Positions 25,596 to 36,000 of a stretch of 64,000 nucleotides of DNA are shown here, piece after piece. The position numbers and the translations under genes are program-made. The stretch is from CAYQPF01 sp964419225 (GTDB lineage: Bacteria; Cloacimonadota; Cloacimonadia; Cloacimonadales; CAYQPF01). Location: contig CAYQPF010000009.1 in NCBI GenBank assembly GCA_964419225.1, positions 6,393 through 70,392 on the forward strand, read 5' to 3'. Position 1 is the stretch's first letter, and each line of letters begins with the position of its first letter. The notes beneath the pieces were generated by a model. That model was given only the letters and a program-made list of their open reading frames with translations, was not told the DNA's origin and did no database searches.

Positions 25596-26293
25596 AATTT
25601 GGTCTCAATCAGATTTATTAAGGTTTCATACTCTTTAATGAAATCAATGGTTAAAGTATCCACTTCATTTTTAGGAAGTTTCAATTCACCTCGAATTATT
25701 TTAACGGCTTTTGTTAACGTTGGAAAATTACTGCCAATTATTTTCTCAACCGAAACTAATATATCCAGCATTTTATCAGGGATTTCCTGATCATAAAGAA
25801 ATAGTATGCCTTTCATGACCATCTTGATATTATATCCTGCTTCCTGAATCAAACGCAATTGCAGCTTTGTGTCATGGAAATTCTCGATCAGATTCATCCT
25901 AATCAACAACCATTTACTTTTTAATTCCCTCTCGATTTCCAACCTCATGTCAGCTTTATCAAAGGACAGCCCTGCTAATACATCCTCTCTGTCAAAAAGA
26001 GAATGATAGTTTGTCTTCATATTCAAAAATTCCAAAGGAAAACTATCTAAAGAAGACAAAATATAGTTTTTGGTAAAAACATATGGCACATCTAAATCTT
26101 TTTTCCGAATATTCTTAAATACTTTTTGTGCAAGAACAAGTTCATCAATCCTGTCCTCATCAAGAACAACCATGATCTTGCCACATGTGCTTTCAGAACA
26201 ATCAAATACTGCTATCTGCAATATATTATCTGTCCAAAGATTTTTTATTTCTTCGGTAATTTTTTGCCAAAACAAAGTGTGATTCAAAGACAT
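25592..26293 (-). CDS. Nucleotidyltransferase-like protein of unknown function
   Basis: The 233-residue protein resembles conserved hypothetical proteins with an N-terminal degenerate nucleotidyltransferase fold and a C-terminal helical bundle. Visible are PLEFLNMKTNYHSLFDREDVLAGL and LRLEIERELKSKWLLIRMNLIE, segments I associate with such proteins in Deltaproteobacteria. The GS-x-D-x-D catalytic signature is not seen, so catalysis is doubtful. It sits between glyQ and the mobB-like gene. An AAGGAG site overlaps the glyQ stop, and its own stop overlaps the mobB start. Function is unknown. Confidence 0.65.
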   Translation of the reverse strand: MSLNHTLFWQKITEEIKNLWTDNILQIAVFDCSESTCGKIMVVLDEDRIDELVLAQKVFKNIRKKDLDVPYVFTKNYILSSLDSFPLEFLNMKTNYHSLFDREDVLAGLSFDKADMRLEIERELKSKWLLIRMNLIENFHDTKLQLRLIQEAGYNIKMVMKGILFLYDQEIPDKMLDILVSVEKIIGSNFPTLTKAVKIIRGELKLPKNEVDTLTIDFIKEYETLINLIETKL

Positions 26294-26295
26294 AA

Positions 26296-27147
26296 TTACT
26301 CCTTGGGTTCGTATTTTGTTAAATATGCCAAAGCTATATCCTTGGCCATTTTCCTGATTTTGCCTATATAAGCAGCTCTCTCTGTAACACTGATGACACC
26401 TCTGGCATCAAGCAGATTAAAAGAATGAGAGCATTTCAATAAATAATCATATGCCGGATAAACCAGTTGCTTTTCTAAAAGTGCATTGGTTTCCTTTTCA
26501 TCTTCTGTGAAAGCCTGAAATAAAGACTGGGTATTTGCATACTCAAAATTATGTGCAGAATACTCTACTTCTTTATTATAATAAATATCTCCATAAGGAG
26601 ATGTGTCATTCCACATAATATCCCTAAAATTCTCTACATTCTGAATATACATGGTCAATCTTTCCAATCCATAGGTCAATTCCACACTTACAGGTTTGAC
26701 TTCCAGACCGCCAACCTGTTGAAAATATGTAAACTGGGATATTTCCATACCATCCAGCCAGACTTCCCATCCAAGTCCCCAGGCTCCCAATGTCGGTGAT
26801 TCCCAATCATCTTCCACAAACCTGATATCATGCTTTTCCACCTGGACTCCGATAGCCTGTAAACTTTCTAAATATAGGTTTTGAATATCATCCGGTGATG
26901 GTTTTATAATTACCTGAAATTGATAATAATGTTGTAATCTGTTCGGATTGTTCCCGTATCTCCCATCCTTGGGTCTGCGGCATGGCTGAGGATAGGCAAC
27001 TGCTGTTGGCTTCTGTCCTAATGCTCCAAAAAACGTCGCAGGATGAAATGTCCCGGCTCCCATTTCACAATCATAAGGTTGAATTAACAGGCATCCCTTC
27101 TTGCCCCAGAACTCCTGTAACTTTAAAATAATATCTTGAAAATTCAT
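26296..27147 (-). CDS. glyQ: Glycyl-tRNA synthetase alpha subunit
   Basis: GlyQ is the catalytic subunit of the alpha2-beta2 glycyl-tRNA synthetase. The 283-residue length is normal, and FQDIILKLQEFWGKKGCLLIQPYD, EMGAGTFHPATF, CRRPKDGRYGNNPNRLQHYYQFQV and WGLGWEVWLDGMEISQFTYFQQ are diagnostic. The beta subunit glyS is not adjacent; instead a nucleotidyltransferase-like gene follows after 2 bases. The synthetase therefore depends on a glyS elsewhere on the chromosome. Confidence 0.97.
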   Translation of the reverse strand: MNFQDIILKLQEFWGKKGCLLIQPYDCEMGAGTFHPATFFGALGQKPTAVAYPQPCRRPKDGRYGNNPNRLQHYYQFQVIIKPSPDDIQNLYLESLQAIGVQVEKHDIRFVEDDWESPTLGAWGLGWEVWLDGMEISQFTYFQQVGGLEVKPVSVELTYGLERLTMYIQNVENFRDIMWNDTSPYGDIYYNKEVEYSAHNFEYANTQSLFQAFTEDEKETNALLEKQLVYPAYDYLLKCSHSFNLLDARGVISVTERAAYIGKIRKMAKDIALAYLTKYEPKE

Positions 27148-27319
27148 TTTCCCTCTAACTCTTACTTAGATTTATTCGAGTTTAATCTTTAATAGATCTC
27201 TCTCAGGAAAAACATAATTTTCTGCATCCAAAAAGTCAAGTAATATCGTAGTCTCACTCTTAGAACATTTATTTATGAGTTTTACTTTACTAACATTTCC
27301 TCTGCATATCGTCTATTGG

Positions 27320-27355
27320 GTCCATTATGTCCATTTAGTCCATTGAGTCCAAGAC
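27320..27355 (+). repeat. Nonamer array GTCCATTNN x4
   Basis: GTCCATTAT, GTCCATTTA, GTCCATTGA, GTCCAAGAC in exact 9-base register. Confidence 0.75.
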
Positions 27356-27451
27356 AATAACTCTCTGGCATCTCTTATGCTGCCTACTACTTGCCTGCGA
27401 GTTTATCTCTTTTAGTAATACCTCTCAGACATTACATTCGGATCTCCTCTT

Positions 27452-27491
27452 GTCCGTGTAAGTCCTTGTAAGTCTGTGAAAGTCCATGTTC
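27452..27491 (+). repeat. Decamer array GTCYNTGTAA x4
   Basis: GTCCGTGTAA, GTCCTTGTAA, GTCTGTGAAA, GTCCATGTTC in exact 10-base register. The same family recurs at 55415-55454 and 57392-57421. Confidence 0.75.
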
Positions 27492-27589
27492 CTAAAATCC
27501 CCTCTCCACAGGCACCTGACACCTGACTACTATCTCCTTAATACTTGCCTGCGGGTTTGCTTAATTTACTTGGCTCTTTTTAAAATTCA

Positions 27590-27617
27590 TTGACACAATT
27601 TTGCTTACAAATAGTTA
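27590..27617 (+). promoter_or_regulatory. Promoter for the outer-membrane protein gene
   Basis: TTGACA (27590-27595), 16-base spacer, TAGTTA (27612-27617), 29 bases before the ATG. Confidence 0.45.
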
Positions 27618-27645
27618 TTAAAATATAAAATAATCAGGAGTATCT

Positions 27646-28899
27646 ATGCGAATATTAATCCTCATAATGGTGATTATGGCTTCAAATTTAATCTGTCCAT
27701 TACAAGCTCTTTATAATTACTTTCCTATGAGTGATTATATTCCTAATGAGTTGGATGCACTGAGTATGGCTATGGGAAAAACAAGTATCCTCAATTCACA
27801 TTCAGCAAACAGTCTTTATAATAATCCTGCAAAACTGGGAGCAACCGAAAAAAGTAATTTCACAATGAGTAGTGATCTTGGCAGTTTTTCTGACAAAAAA
27901 ACATATCAGCCCGATAACAATCACAACAGCAAAATGAACGGGGATTACAAATTCAAAATAAGTAATTTTACATTAAATCAGCCTTTATTTTTGGGTTCTC
28001 AGAAGAATATTCTGGGTATAGGAGTAGGATACCGGTACTTATATTCTACTCCTAGTAAAACAGATTATCAGTATGAGGTTTACGACAAGATTTTAAATAA
28101 TAATGCTGGAAATCTAAAAATAGTTACCCTTGGAACAGGTACAAGAGTATATAAATCTATATATCTTGGTGTAAATGGTAATTTTGTAATTTCCGATGAA
28201 AACTCTTATAAAAGCAAGTCTGATTATGCACATTCCAACCAATATGAAGACAATGTTTATGAAAAAGTATCGGGCAACTTTTGGAAAACCTCGTTATATT
28301 TGAAAACCAAAAATGATTATGAATTTACCTTGTCCTTTACTCCGTCATATCAGTTAAAATATGACATAACTAATTTTACTGTATTCTATAATTGGAGTCA
28401 TGTAGATGAGAATGAATACAAATATATTATTGAATATCCGACAGCTGTTACTTTGGCTATGAATCTTTTACCTGGCAAATTTAAAGCTGGTATTGAATAT
28501 TCACGATTGATGTTTTCCGATTATAGGTATATCCATGATACTATGGATGTAAGATTATATTCTTCCAAAGTTAAAGATGGAAATGCTTTAAGGCTTGGCT
28601 TCGCTTATGCTAGCAAAGTTAATCTAAGAACAGGATTATTTATTGAGAGCATTCCCCTGAATTCCAATAAACTGACAAGAGGCTTTACCCTTGGAATAGG
28701 CACTAAATTAATCAAGTATGCCTCCATTGATCTGGCATTCCTGCATGAAAAAGCAGAAACAGCTTATTCCTATGTGAAAACCTCTGATTCAGGATTTGGA
28801 AAAAGTGTTTTCCCAAAGGCAGTAAACGTAGAAGAAAAATTTACAAGAACAAAGTATATGCTCAGTCTGAACTATGAATTTAGTGTTTTTGGCCATTGA
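27646..28899 (+). CDS. Outer-membrane beta-barrel protein
   Basis: This 417-residue protein has a signal peptide (about residues 1-22, ending PLQA). It then has a conserved-looking opening, AMGKTSILNSHSANSLYNNPAKLG, resembling the N-terminus of PorV/FadL-type barrels. The rest alternates short amphipathic strands with aromatic girdles (GVGYRYLYS, LGVNGNFVIS, FKAGIEYSRLMF, ALRLGFAYASK). It ends in an aromatic-poor YMLSLNYEFSVFGH strand. It is preceded by an AGGAG site and followed by a terminator. A transport or type IX accessory role is possible but unproven. Confidence 0.75.
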   Translation: MRILILIMVIMASNLICPLQALYNYFPMSDYIPNELDALSMAMGKTSILNSHSANSLYNNPAKLGATEKSNFTMSSDLGSFSDKKTYQPDNNHNSKMNGDYKFKISNFTLNQPLFLGSQKNILGIGVGYRYLYSTPSKTDYQYEVYDKILNNNAGNLKIVTLGTGTRVYKSIYLGVNGNFVISDENSYKSKSDYAHSNQYEDNVYEKVSGNFWKTSLYLKTKNDYEFTLSFTPSYQLKYDITNFTVFYNWSHVDENEYKYIIEYPTAVTLAMNLLPGKFKAGIEYSRLMFSDYRYIHDTMDVRLYSSKVKDGNALRLGFAYASKVNLRTGLFIESIPLNSNKLTRGFTLGIGTKLIKYASIDLAFLHEKAETAYSYVKTSDSGFGKSVFPKAVNVEEKFTRTKYMLSLNYEFSVFGH

Positions 28900-28963
28900 T
28901 TCTATTAAGTCCATAATGTCTATGACACCAATTCTCTAATAGAATGTTCCTGTATTTCTACGT

Positions 28964-28994
28964 AAACAGCCCGTCTTGTTTGACGGGCTGTTTT
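28964..28994. terminator. Bidirectional terminator between convergent genes
   Basis: AACAGCCCGTC and GACGGGCTGTT form an 11-bp stem with loop TTGTTT, followed by T on the plus strand and preceded by A on the other side. Confidence 0.85.
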
Positions 28995-29011
28995 AAATGT
29001 GAAAAAAATTT

Positions 29012-32000
29012 CTACTTAATTGATGCTTGCTCCGGCAATTCTCCCGTACAAGCTGTTATCCGATAGAATCCCTTTACCCCTGTCTGCGGATGTACATAAC
29101 TATTGCTACTCGTCCAACCAAGATAATTCCAGGTTCCGTCTGTTGTTTCACAATAATAAACCTTGCAATAGGTTGAACCCGGAATATTCGGCCAATCCAG
29201 GAAAGTTTCGTTCCCAACACAGGCAATATTTATATCATGCGGTGTTCCTAAAACTGTGATTTCGATAGAAGTGTTGATCGTTGTATAACAATCATAAATT
29301 TCCAGATTAACAGTCTCCACTCCGAACCATCCCGGATCAGGTGTCATGGTTAATTGTCCGTCAACAAAATCACCAAAAATATGAGCAGAAGGTGTTGGAA
29401 TGACATTATAAGACTCTTCAGCCAAAATCCCGCTCAAAAATACCGGCATATAGAACGAACTATAATTATCCGGCATAATTACAACAGCCTCCGGTAAGCT
29501 GCAACCCAGAGCCTGTCTGGTTGAAAATGATGCCTGAACAGAAGTAAACGTGCCTAAAGAGGATACACAATTCACTCTCCAGTAAAATACAGAATTAGGA
29601 GCTAAAGGGATTAAGGTATGATGTGATATTGCACTGCTATCAGGAGTTTGATAAATAATGTCCAGCATATCAGGATCATTGGCTATTTCCAAACTGTATG
29701 CTGTTGCTCCTGGAAAAGCATTCCAGGTAAAGGTCGGCATTAAAACTGTATTTGTGGTGTCAGGAGATATAGGAGCTGCTACTCTCCAGGTATCAACAAC
29801 AGATGAAATCGCATACAATGCTCCAAGTGGAACACCCAGTGCACTCAACATCCTGGTCTCTGCATTCTGATAATATGTCCCCGCAAACTTCTGCCAGGTC
29901 ATACCTGTATCTGTACTAAAATACAGAGCATTCTTGGAATTATAGGTACCTTGATAATAAAAGTCCATGTTAGCACTCATTTCTGGTACTGCTGTTTCTG
30001 GTAATATTGACCAGTATTCTCCCGTGTTCGAAGGAATATTACCAGGTGCTATCATTGCATGCGTACCGTCTAATGAAACTGCAGCACTGTAATCACTGTT
30101 AGGCATAATATTCATCTGATGAAAAGCCAGTCCCATTTGGAGAGGTAATCTGGAATTGGTAATTGTACCATTAAGGATCAAGTTGCCGGTATAATAGTCA
30201 CCTACATTAGTAAAAGACAGGGTCGCTCCGGCAGGTACTGTCAGACTACTACCCTCGGTTATCACTATTGATGGAAGTGTGTTAACGCCTACCAATGAAA
30301 ACATAGTCAGATTATCAATCAATACTGAAACATCTGCAGGAATGTTTAAATTCCGATCTGCACTGCCCCTCAAATGTATCGTACCACCCCAAGCTCCAAG
30401 CGGGTCACCTCCTAAAGCAACATTTCCATACAAGTAGGCATCAATAGTACCACCAGCTCCAGGCAATACAACACCATTCTGAGTAAAATTACCATTCACT
30501 GTAAAAGTAGATGCATAACCGGGATAACCGTTGATTGTCCCGAAATTTGTCGTCTGTTCGCTAAACACATTATCATTATTGCCCAGATTATTATTACCCC
30601 AAAGATTTATATCAGAACAATTCAGATAGTAAAGATTGCAAGAATACAACCCTCCATTATAATAATTCCCTCCACCCAGATTAACATTACTGATACCATA
30701 TCCATTTAATAGAAAATTATTTTGGCCGTTATTATAAGAATTAATTGCTTTGCTCTGATCTGATGAAAAACTTAACGAGCTTTGCAAACTTAAACTCTGT
30801 GGTCCCATCATCGTAACAGTTGAGTTAAAAATTGCATACGGAATGTAAATATTTTGAGTTGCTGTTCCATTGAACCTGGTGTGAGTAGGACTGAAACTTG
30901 CTCCGGAATAATTCGAGTTAACATTGAGATCTCCAGATATATAAACCTCAAGTGTTCCCCCTTCCCCTGGCTCTACTACACCGCCATCAACAATTAAATT
31001 TGTAGTAGTAAAAGAGATATTATTTCCTATTGCTCCTCTTAAAGTGGTATGTACAGTTAAACCATTTTGAAACTCCGTTTGACTATCATTTAAAACACAG
31101 ATTCCCGTAAAAGCAACTGGTAAGTTAAAATCACAGTTATACATAGACATGTTGTTTAAAGTTACTCCGGCATGCGGTGTCTCTGCATTAGCAATACGAC
31201 AATTTGAAAAAAAACCATCACTAATCATCGCAGGTCTGTACAAAATGAAACCACTGTCTTCATCACCACTGAGTACATGACCATTAAGATAAACTGGAAT
31301 AGCAAGATCATCAAGGTCAATACTTGGAGAAAGAATTATTGTACTACCATTATTGGTTATATTGCAATGGATAAAATAAGAACCGTTGAGATTGAGATAT
31401 TTTGTTTCATTACTAATAAAAGTAAGATTACTAATATTGAGTGTGTCGCTAAGACTACAGTCTCCATCCAAAAAAATCTCAAGTGTTCCATATTCACCTG
31501 CTGTTACCTTGTTTCGGACATTAAAGAACCCGTGAATTGTCGTCTGGATACTCTGACCTGCTGCAGAATCCATCCCCCACCAAATAGTCAAGCCAGCGTT
31601 AAATAATACATTACTGTCCATTAATGTAACATTTGAGAACTCGGGATTGCAGTTAAAAATTACAGATGAAACCTGACATCCCATTAACTCCCCTCCATCT
31701 GTAAAAGCACTGTTAATATATCCTGCCGTAAGATGAGCAGAATAAATTCTATGAGCGTAAATATCAAGATAACCTACAGAAAATGTATGAAGCGGAGTGC
31801 TATATCTAAACGTAAGATCTGAAGTCAACTTGATATATGACCACTGATTGACAAAATTGCCGTCGATAACTGCACCAATCCCTATTAATTGTGGGTTATT
31901 GGCTGGTCGGTTCCCACTGAAATAAGTATTACTGACATTATACACAATAGTATAATCATTATAATATTGAGCTACCTCAATATTTCCACCCAGAAAGATA

Positions 32001-32899
32001 TCTAATGTCCCACCTTCGCCCCAGGAAATTGTTCCACTGGTAACCACAAGATTACCTGTTATTGTTGTCTGACTCGCTGTATTAATGTTACCCCATAAAG
32101 ATCCACCCTCGATAGTAACATTATTAAACATACTAGAGTTATCTAAAACTGCCACCGGCCCTGTAAAATATGCCGTTTCTGCGACTGTAGTTGCAGTAAA
32201 ATGACAATTGTTATAAGTATTGTGATTTACTGGACTGGTTGTAGTCAATTCACAATTGCTGAAAGCACAATTGGTAAAATTAGCTGTTGCCCACTGTTCC
32301 ACTTTAGCATATTCAAATCTCCCCCAGTTACTTTCAGGAAAAGTAACCGAAGTTTGAACCTGAATTATTACATTGGAATTTGCTGTATCAAATATTGAAC
32401 TAAGAACAGCAGAAGGACTGTTCCAAAAAATACATGTATTATTTACTATGCCATCACCTAAAGCTGTAAACGTTGTCCGATGGACATAATATTCGCTGTT
32501 GTTGTGAACCTGTAGATCACCACCTATTTGTACATCAAGATTCCCGTCTGTACCTGCCTGAAGCCGTCCTCCAGTTCCTAAACCCAAACTTTGTATTAGA
32601 TGCACACTATTATGTACAATTAAAGTTGTAAGCATTCCATTTGCCCCAAGTAAAACACTCTGACCCTCTGTTCCACCTGTTATTGTCAGATTGTTTATGG
32701 AAACCTCAGTCGCTCCATCCATCTGAATTATGTGACTATTTCTGATGGTAACATTATCATTAATTCCAGGGATTGTTGTCGTGCCCCAAGTTGAAGGAGC
32801 ATACCAACTACCGCTTTGGTGAGAAGTATAATTAGCTCCGAATAAAATTGTCAGAGGAAGTAAAACAAAAACAAAAACTAATCCAATTGTCCTTTTCAT
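29012..32899 (-). CDS. Giant secreted beta-helix protein, paralog 1
   Basis: It has 1295 residues, using the ATG after AAGGAG rather than the upstream TTG. The signal peptide ends LTILFGA. Residues 25-70 (GSWYAPSTWGTTTIPGINDNVTI) resemble the G8-type or GSW-x-x-x-TWGG opening of surface proteins. The middle 900 residues are a low-complexity beta-helix rich in N, T and G. A fibronectin III-like domain near 1030 (NTVLMPTFTWNAFPGATAYSLEIA) and a second near 1220 end the protein in FYRITACTG. No NPFNPSTT sorting domain is present. It is followed downstream by the convergent terminator, and its 3' third is almost identical to that of paralog 2. Probably a surface-exposed fibre. Confidence 0.8.
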   Translation of the reverse strand: MKRTIGLVFVFVLLPLTILFGANYTSHQSGSWYAPSTWGTTTIPGINDNVTIRNSHIIQMDGATEVSINNLTITGGTEGQSVLLGANGMLTTLIVHNSVHLIQSLGLGTGGRLQAGTDGNLDVQIGGDLQVHNNSEYYVHRTTFTALGDGIVNNTCIFWNSPSAVLSSIFDTANSNVIIQVQTSVTFPESNWGRFEYAKVEQWATANFTNCAFSNCELTTTSPVNHNTYNNCHFTATTVAETAYFTGPVAVLDNSSMFNNVTIEGGSLWGNINTASQTTITGNLVVTSGTISWGEGGTLDIFLGGNIEVAQYYNDYTIVYNVSNTYFSGNRPANNPQLIGIGAVIDGNFVNQWSYIKLTSDLTFRYSTPLHTFSVGYLDIYAHRIYSAHLTAGYINSAFTDGGELMGCQVSSVIFNCNPEFSNVTLMDSNVLFNAGLTIWWGMDSAAGQSIQTTIHGFFNVRNKVTAGEYGTLEIFLDGDCSLSDTLNISNLTFISNETKYLNLNGSYFIHCNITNNGSTIILSPSIDLDDLAIPVYLNGHVLSGDEDSGFILYRPAMISDGFFSNCRIANAETPHAGVTLNNMSMYNCDFNLPVAFTGICVLNDSQTEFQNGLTVHTTLRGAIGNNISFTTTNLIVDGGVVEPGEGGTLEVYISGDLNVNSNYSGASFSPTHTRFNGTATQNIYIPYAIFNSTVTMMGPQSLSLQSSLSFSSDQSKAINSYNNGQNNFLLNGYGISNVNLGGGNYYNGGLYSCNLYYLNCSDINLWGNNNLGNNDNVFSEQTTNFGTINGYPGYASTFTVNGNFTQNGVVLPGAGGTIDAYLYGNVALGGDPLGAWGGTIHLRGSADRNLNIPADVSVLIDNLTMFSLVGVNTLPSIVITEGSSLTVPAGATLSFTNVGDYYTGNLILNGTITNSRLPLQMGLAFHQMNIMPNSDYSAAVSLDGTHAMIAPGNIPSNTGEYWSILPETAVPEMSANMDFYYQGTYNSKNALYFSTDTGMTWQKFAGTYYQNAETRMLSALGVPLGALYAISSVVDTWRVAAPISPDTTNTVLMPTFTWNAFPGATAYSLEIANDPDMLDIIYQTPDSSAISHHTLIPLAPNSVFYWRVNCVSSLGTFTSVQASFSTRQALGCSLPEAVVIMPDNYSSFYMPVFLSGILAEESYNVIPTPSAHIFGDFVDGQLTMTPDPGWFGVETVNLEIYDCYTTINTSIEITVLGTPHDINIACVGNETFLDWPNIPGSTYCKVYYCETTDGTWNYLGWTSSNSYVHPQTGVKGFYRITACTGELPEQASIK

Positions 32900-33000
32900 T
32901 ATCAACTCCTTAAGTTACTAAATAATAATTAAAATTAACTTTTTATAATTTTTCTTGTCAAGATAATAATGGATTTTTAATTTTAATATTATAAAAAATA

Positions 33001-33035
33001 AAAAACCAGCCAGTCTCAAAAGACAAGCTGGTTTT
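33001..33035 (-). terminator. Terminator after paralog 2
   Basis: AAAACCAGC (33002-33010) pairs with GCTGGTTTT (33027-33035) and an inner GTCT/AGAC stem. On the minus strand the T-run follows. Confidence 0.85.
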
Positions 33036-33052
33036 ATACAAGAAATTGATCT

Positions 33053-36000
33053 TTATTTTATAGATGTTTGCTCAGGCAACCCTCCCGTACAGGCTGTTAT
33101 CCGATAGAATCCCTTTACCCCTGTCTGCGGATGTACATAACTATTGCTACTCGTCCAACCAAGATAATTCCAGGTTCCGTCTGTTGTTTCACAATAATAA
33201 ACCTTGCAATAGGTTGAACCCGGAATATTCGGCCAATCCAGGAAAGTTTCGTTCCCAACACAGGCAATATTTATATCATGCGGTGTTCCTAAAACTGTGA
33301 TTTCGATAGAAGTGTTGATCGTTGTATAACAATCATAAATTTCCAGATTAACAGTCTCCACTCCGAACCATCCCGGATCAGGTGTCATGGTTAATTGTCC
33401 GTCAACAAAATCACCAAAAATATGAGCAGAAGGTGTTGGAATGACATTATAAGACTCTTCAGACAAAATCCCGCTCAAAAATACCGGCATATAGAACGAA
33501 CTATAATTATCCGGCAGGATTACTACTGCCTCCGGCAAGCTGCAACCCAGAGCCTGTCTGGTTGAAAATGATGCCTGAACAGAGGTAAACGTGCCTAAAG
33601 AAGATACACAATTCACTCTCCAGTAAAATACAGAATTTGGAGCTAAAGGGATTAAGGCATGATGTGATGTTGCACTGCTATCAGGAGTTTGATAAATAAT
33701 GTCCAGCATATCAGGGTCATTAGCTATTACTAAACTGTATGCTGTCGCTCCCGGAAAAGCATTCCAGGTAAAGGTCGGCATTAAGACTGTATTTGTAGTA
33801 TCAGGAGATATAAGAGCTGTTTCTCTCCAGGTATCAACAACTGGTGAAATAGCATAAAATGCATTCAATGGGGCATACAAGGCTGTGAGCATTCGTGTTT
33901 CCGGATTCTGATATGATGTCCCGGCAAATTTATGCCAGGTAACCTTATTGTCTGTACTATAGAACAAGGCATTTTTAGAATTATATTCTCCCTGATAGTA
34001 GAAATTCATAGTCGCTGTCATATCCGGAATAACTGTTTCTGAATACATTTCCCAATATTCTCCTGTATTATTGGCAAGAGAACCCGGATCATACATAGCA
34101 TGATAGCCTTCCAAAAATCCCGCTTCACTATAATCACCATTAAGAGTCAGGTTCAATTGATGATATATCAAACTTTCAGGGATTGGATTTCTTGAATTTT
34201 GCAGAACCCCGTTCAATATCAAATTTCCTGTGTAATACTGTCCTGGATGAACAAAAGTAAGATTTGTTAAACTGGGAACTGTTACTGAGCAGTTGTCAGC
34301 AATTGTAAAACTCGGCATTCGGCACATTCCTGTTAATGAAAAATTAGCATTACCGTCTGTTTCATCACCATCAACCACTATATTGGCTGATGCCATATTG
34401 ATTTCAAGATGTCTCGCTGTATTACCTCTTAAATGAATGACTCCATTCCAACTGTTAATTCCTGACTCACTGAACAATACATCTCCATATGTATATGATT
34501 CGATAGTTCCTCCGGTACCTGCAAGAACATTTCCTAAATTCTGGAAGTTATTCATAACTTTTAATACTGAGTTTGCTCCCATACTACCACGTATTGTTCC
34601 AGAATTATATGTATTACCGTTAAAAACAATATCAGTTGTGCCTAATAAAAAATCATCTGAGATTTGGATATTTCTAAAACTGGTATGAAATGCTCCTGAA
34701 TTCCCAATAACCCCGTCATGAACGTAACCATTGTTTAAGGTCACATTAGACATTATATGATTTTCAAGATTTATTTCACAGCCTGATTCCATGGTAATCG
34801 TCTTATTATTGAAAGATATGTTATTAATAAATGCCAGATTACTGCCGGAAGAAACATTTATGGTAGAATTTATGGCATTTTCTGAAAAAATCCTGGTTTC
34901 ACCTGCATAACGGAAATTTATTTCTGTAGCATTCATTTGAGCATTTACCAAAGAAACATAATTACCATATATATTCAGGGACATTGTTCCATATTCACCC
35001 GGAGATATTATACCATTTCCCATTGTAAGGTTTTGAGTTTTCACAGAAATTGGCATTCCAAAAGCACCTGTTAATAAGGTCAGTACATTTAAGGTATTAT
35101 GAAATTCTGTTTGATTGTCATCAAGAACACAAGTCCCCATTACTTCTACAGGTAAATAAAAATCACAATCAAGCATCGCAATGTTGTTCAGAGTTACTCC
35201 TGCATGCGGTGTCTCTGCATTTGCCATCCTGCAATATGCAAAAAACCCATTGCTGATCATCACAGATCTGCTCAAAACAAACCGATTATTATCATTACTC
35301 CAGTCACCCAAAAGTTGAGCTCCATTAAGATAGATGGGAAGAGTTTGTTCATATGGATCTATATATGGATTAATCACCAATGTTTCCCCATTATTTGTTA
35401 TATTACTAAAAATTGGATTATCACTTTGAATATGAAGATATTTTGTACCTGTGCCAGTAAAAGTAAGGTTACTGACCCTGAGCGTATCCATAAGATAGCA
35501 ATCTCCATTAAGAATTATACTAAAAGAACCCCATTGCTTGGCCTGGACAATTCCCCGAACATACATAATGCCATTGATTGTCGTTTGAATATTTTGACCT
35601 TCTGCTGAGTATAATGCCATTCTTATAGTTAACCCTTCGTTAAATACTACATTATTATCATTTATTGTACAATATGTAAGTTCTGGCATATTATTAAATA
35701 CAATTGAGGATATCTCACAACCAATTATTTCTCCATAGTTATAATAACATGTTATATAACCTCCTGTTAATTGAGCATTTCTTATTTCATTATCAAGAAT
35801 ATTAGCATATCCAACATTGAAAGTATATTTTGTAGGAGCTTCTTCAAACCATATACCACTATCAAGCCGTAAGTATGACCATTGGTTGACTAAATTACCT
35901 TCGAATCCTAAATTCGTAAAAATAGTTTGTGGGTTGTTCTCAGGACGGTTCCCATTTAAATAGGTATTAGTTACTTTGTATTCACATTCCCACCAGCCTC

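Larger units (their letters stand above)
27148..27645. other. Intergenic region with nonamer, decamer and heptamer arrays
   Basis: It contains the nonamers at 27320-27355, the decamers at 27452-27491, a heptamer array at 27516-27536 (CTGACAC, CTGACTA, CTATCTC) and a plus-strand promoter at 27590-27617. No gene was found. Confidence 0.6.

Noticed and set aside
29020..29259. Antisense open frame also found at 33064-33300
   Set aside because: It is conserved only because the two sense paralogs are almost identical there.
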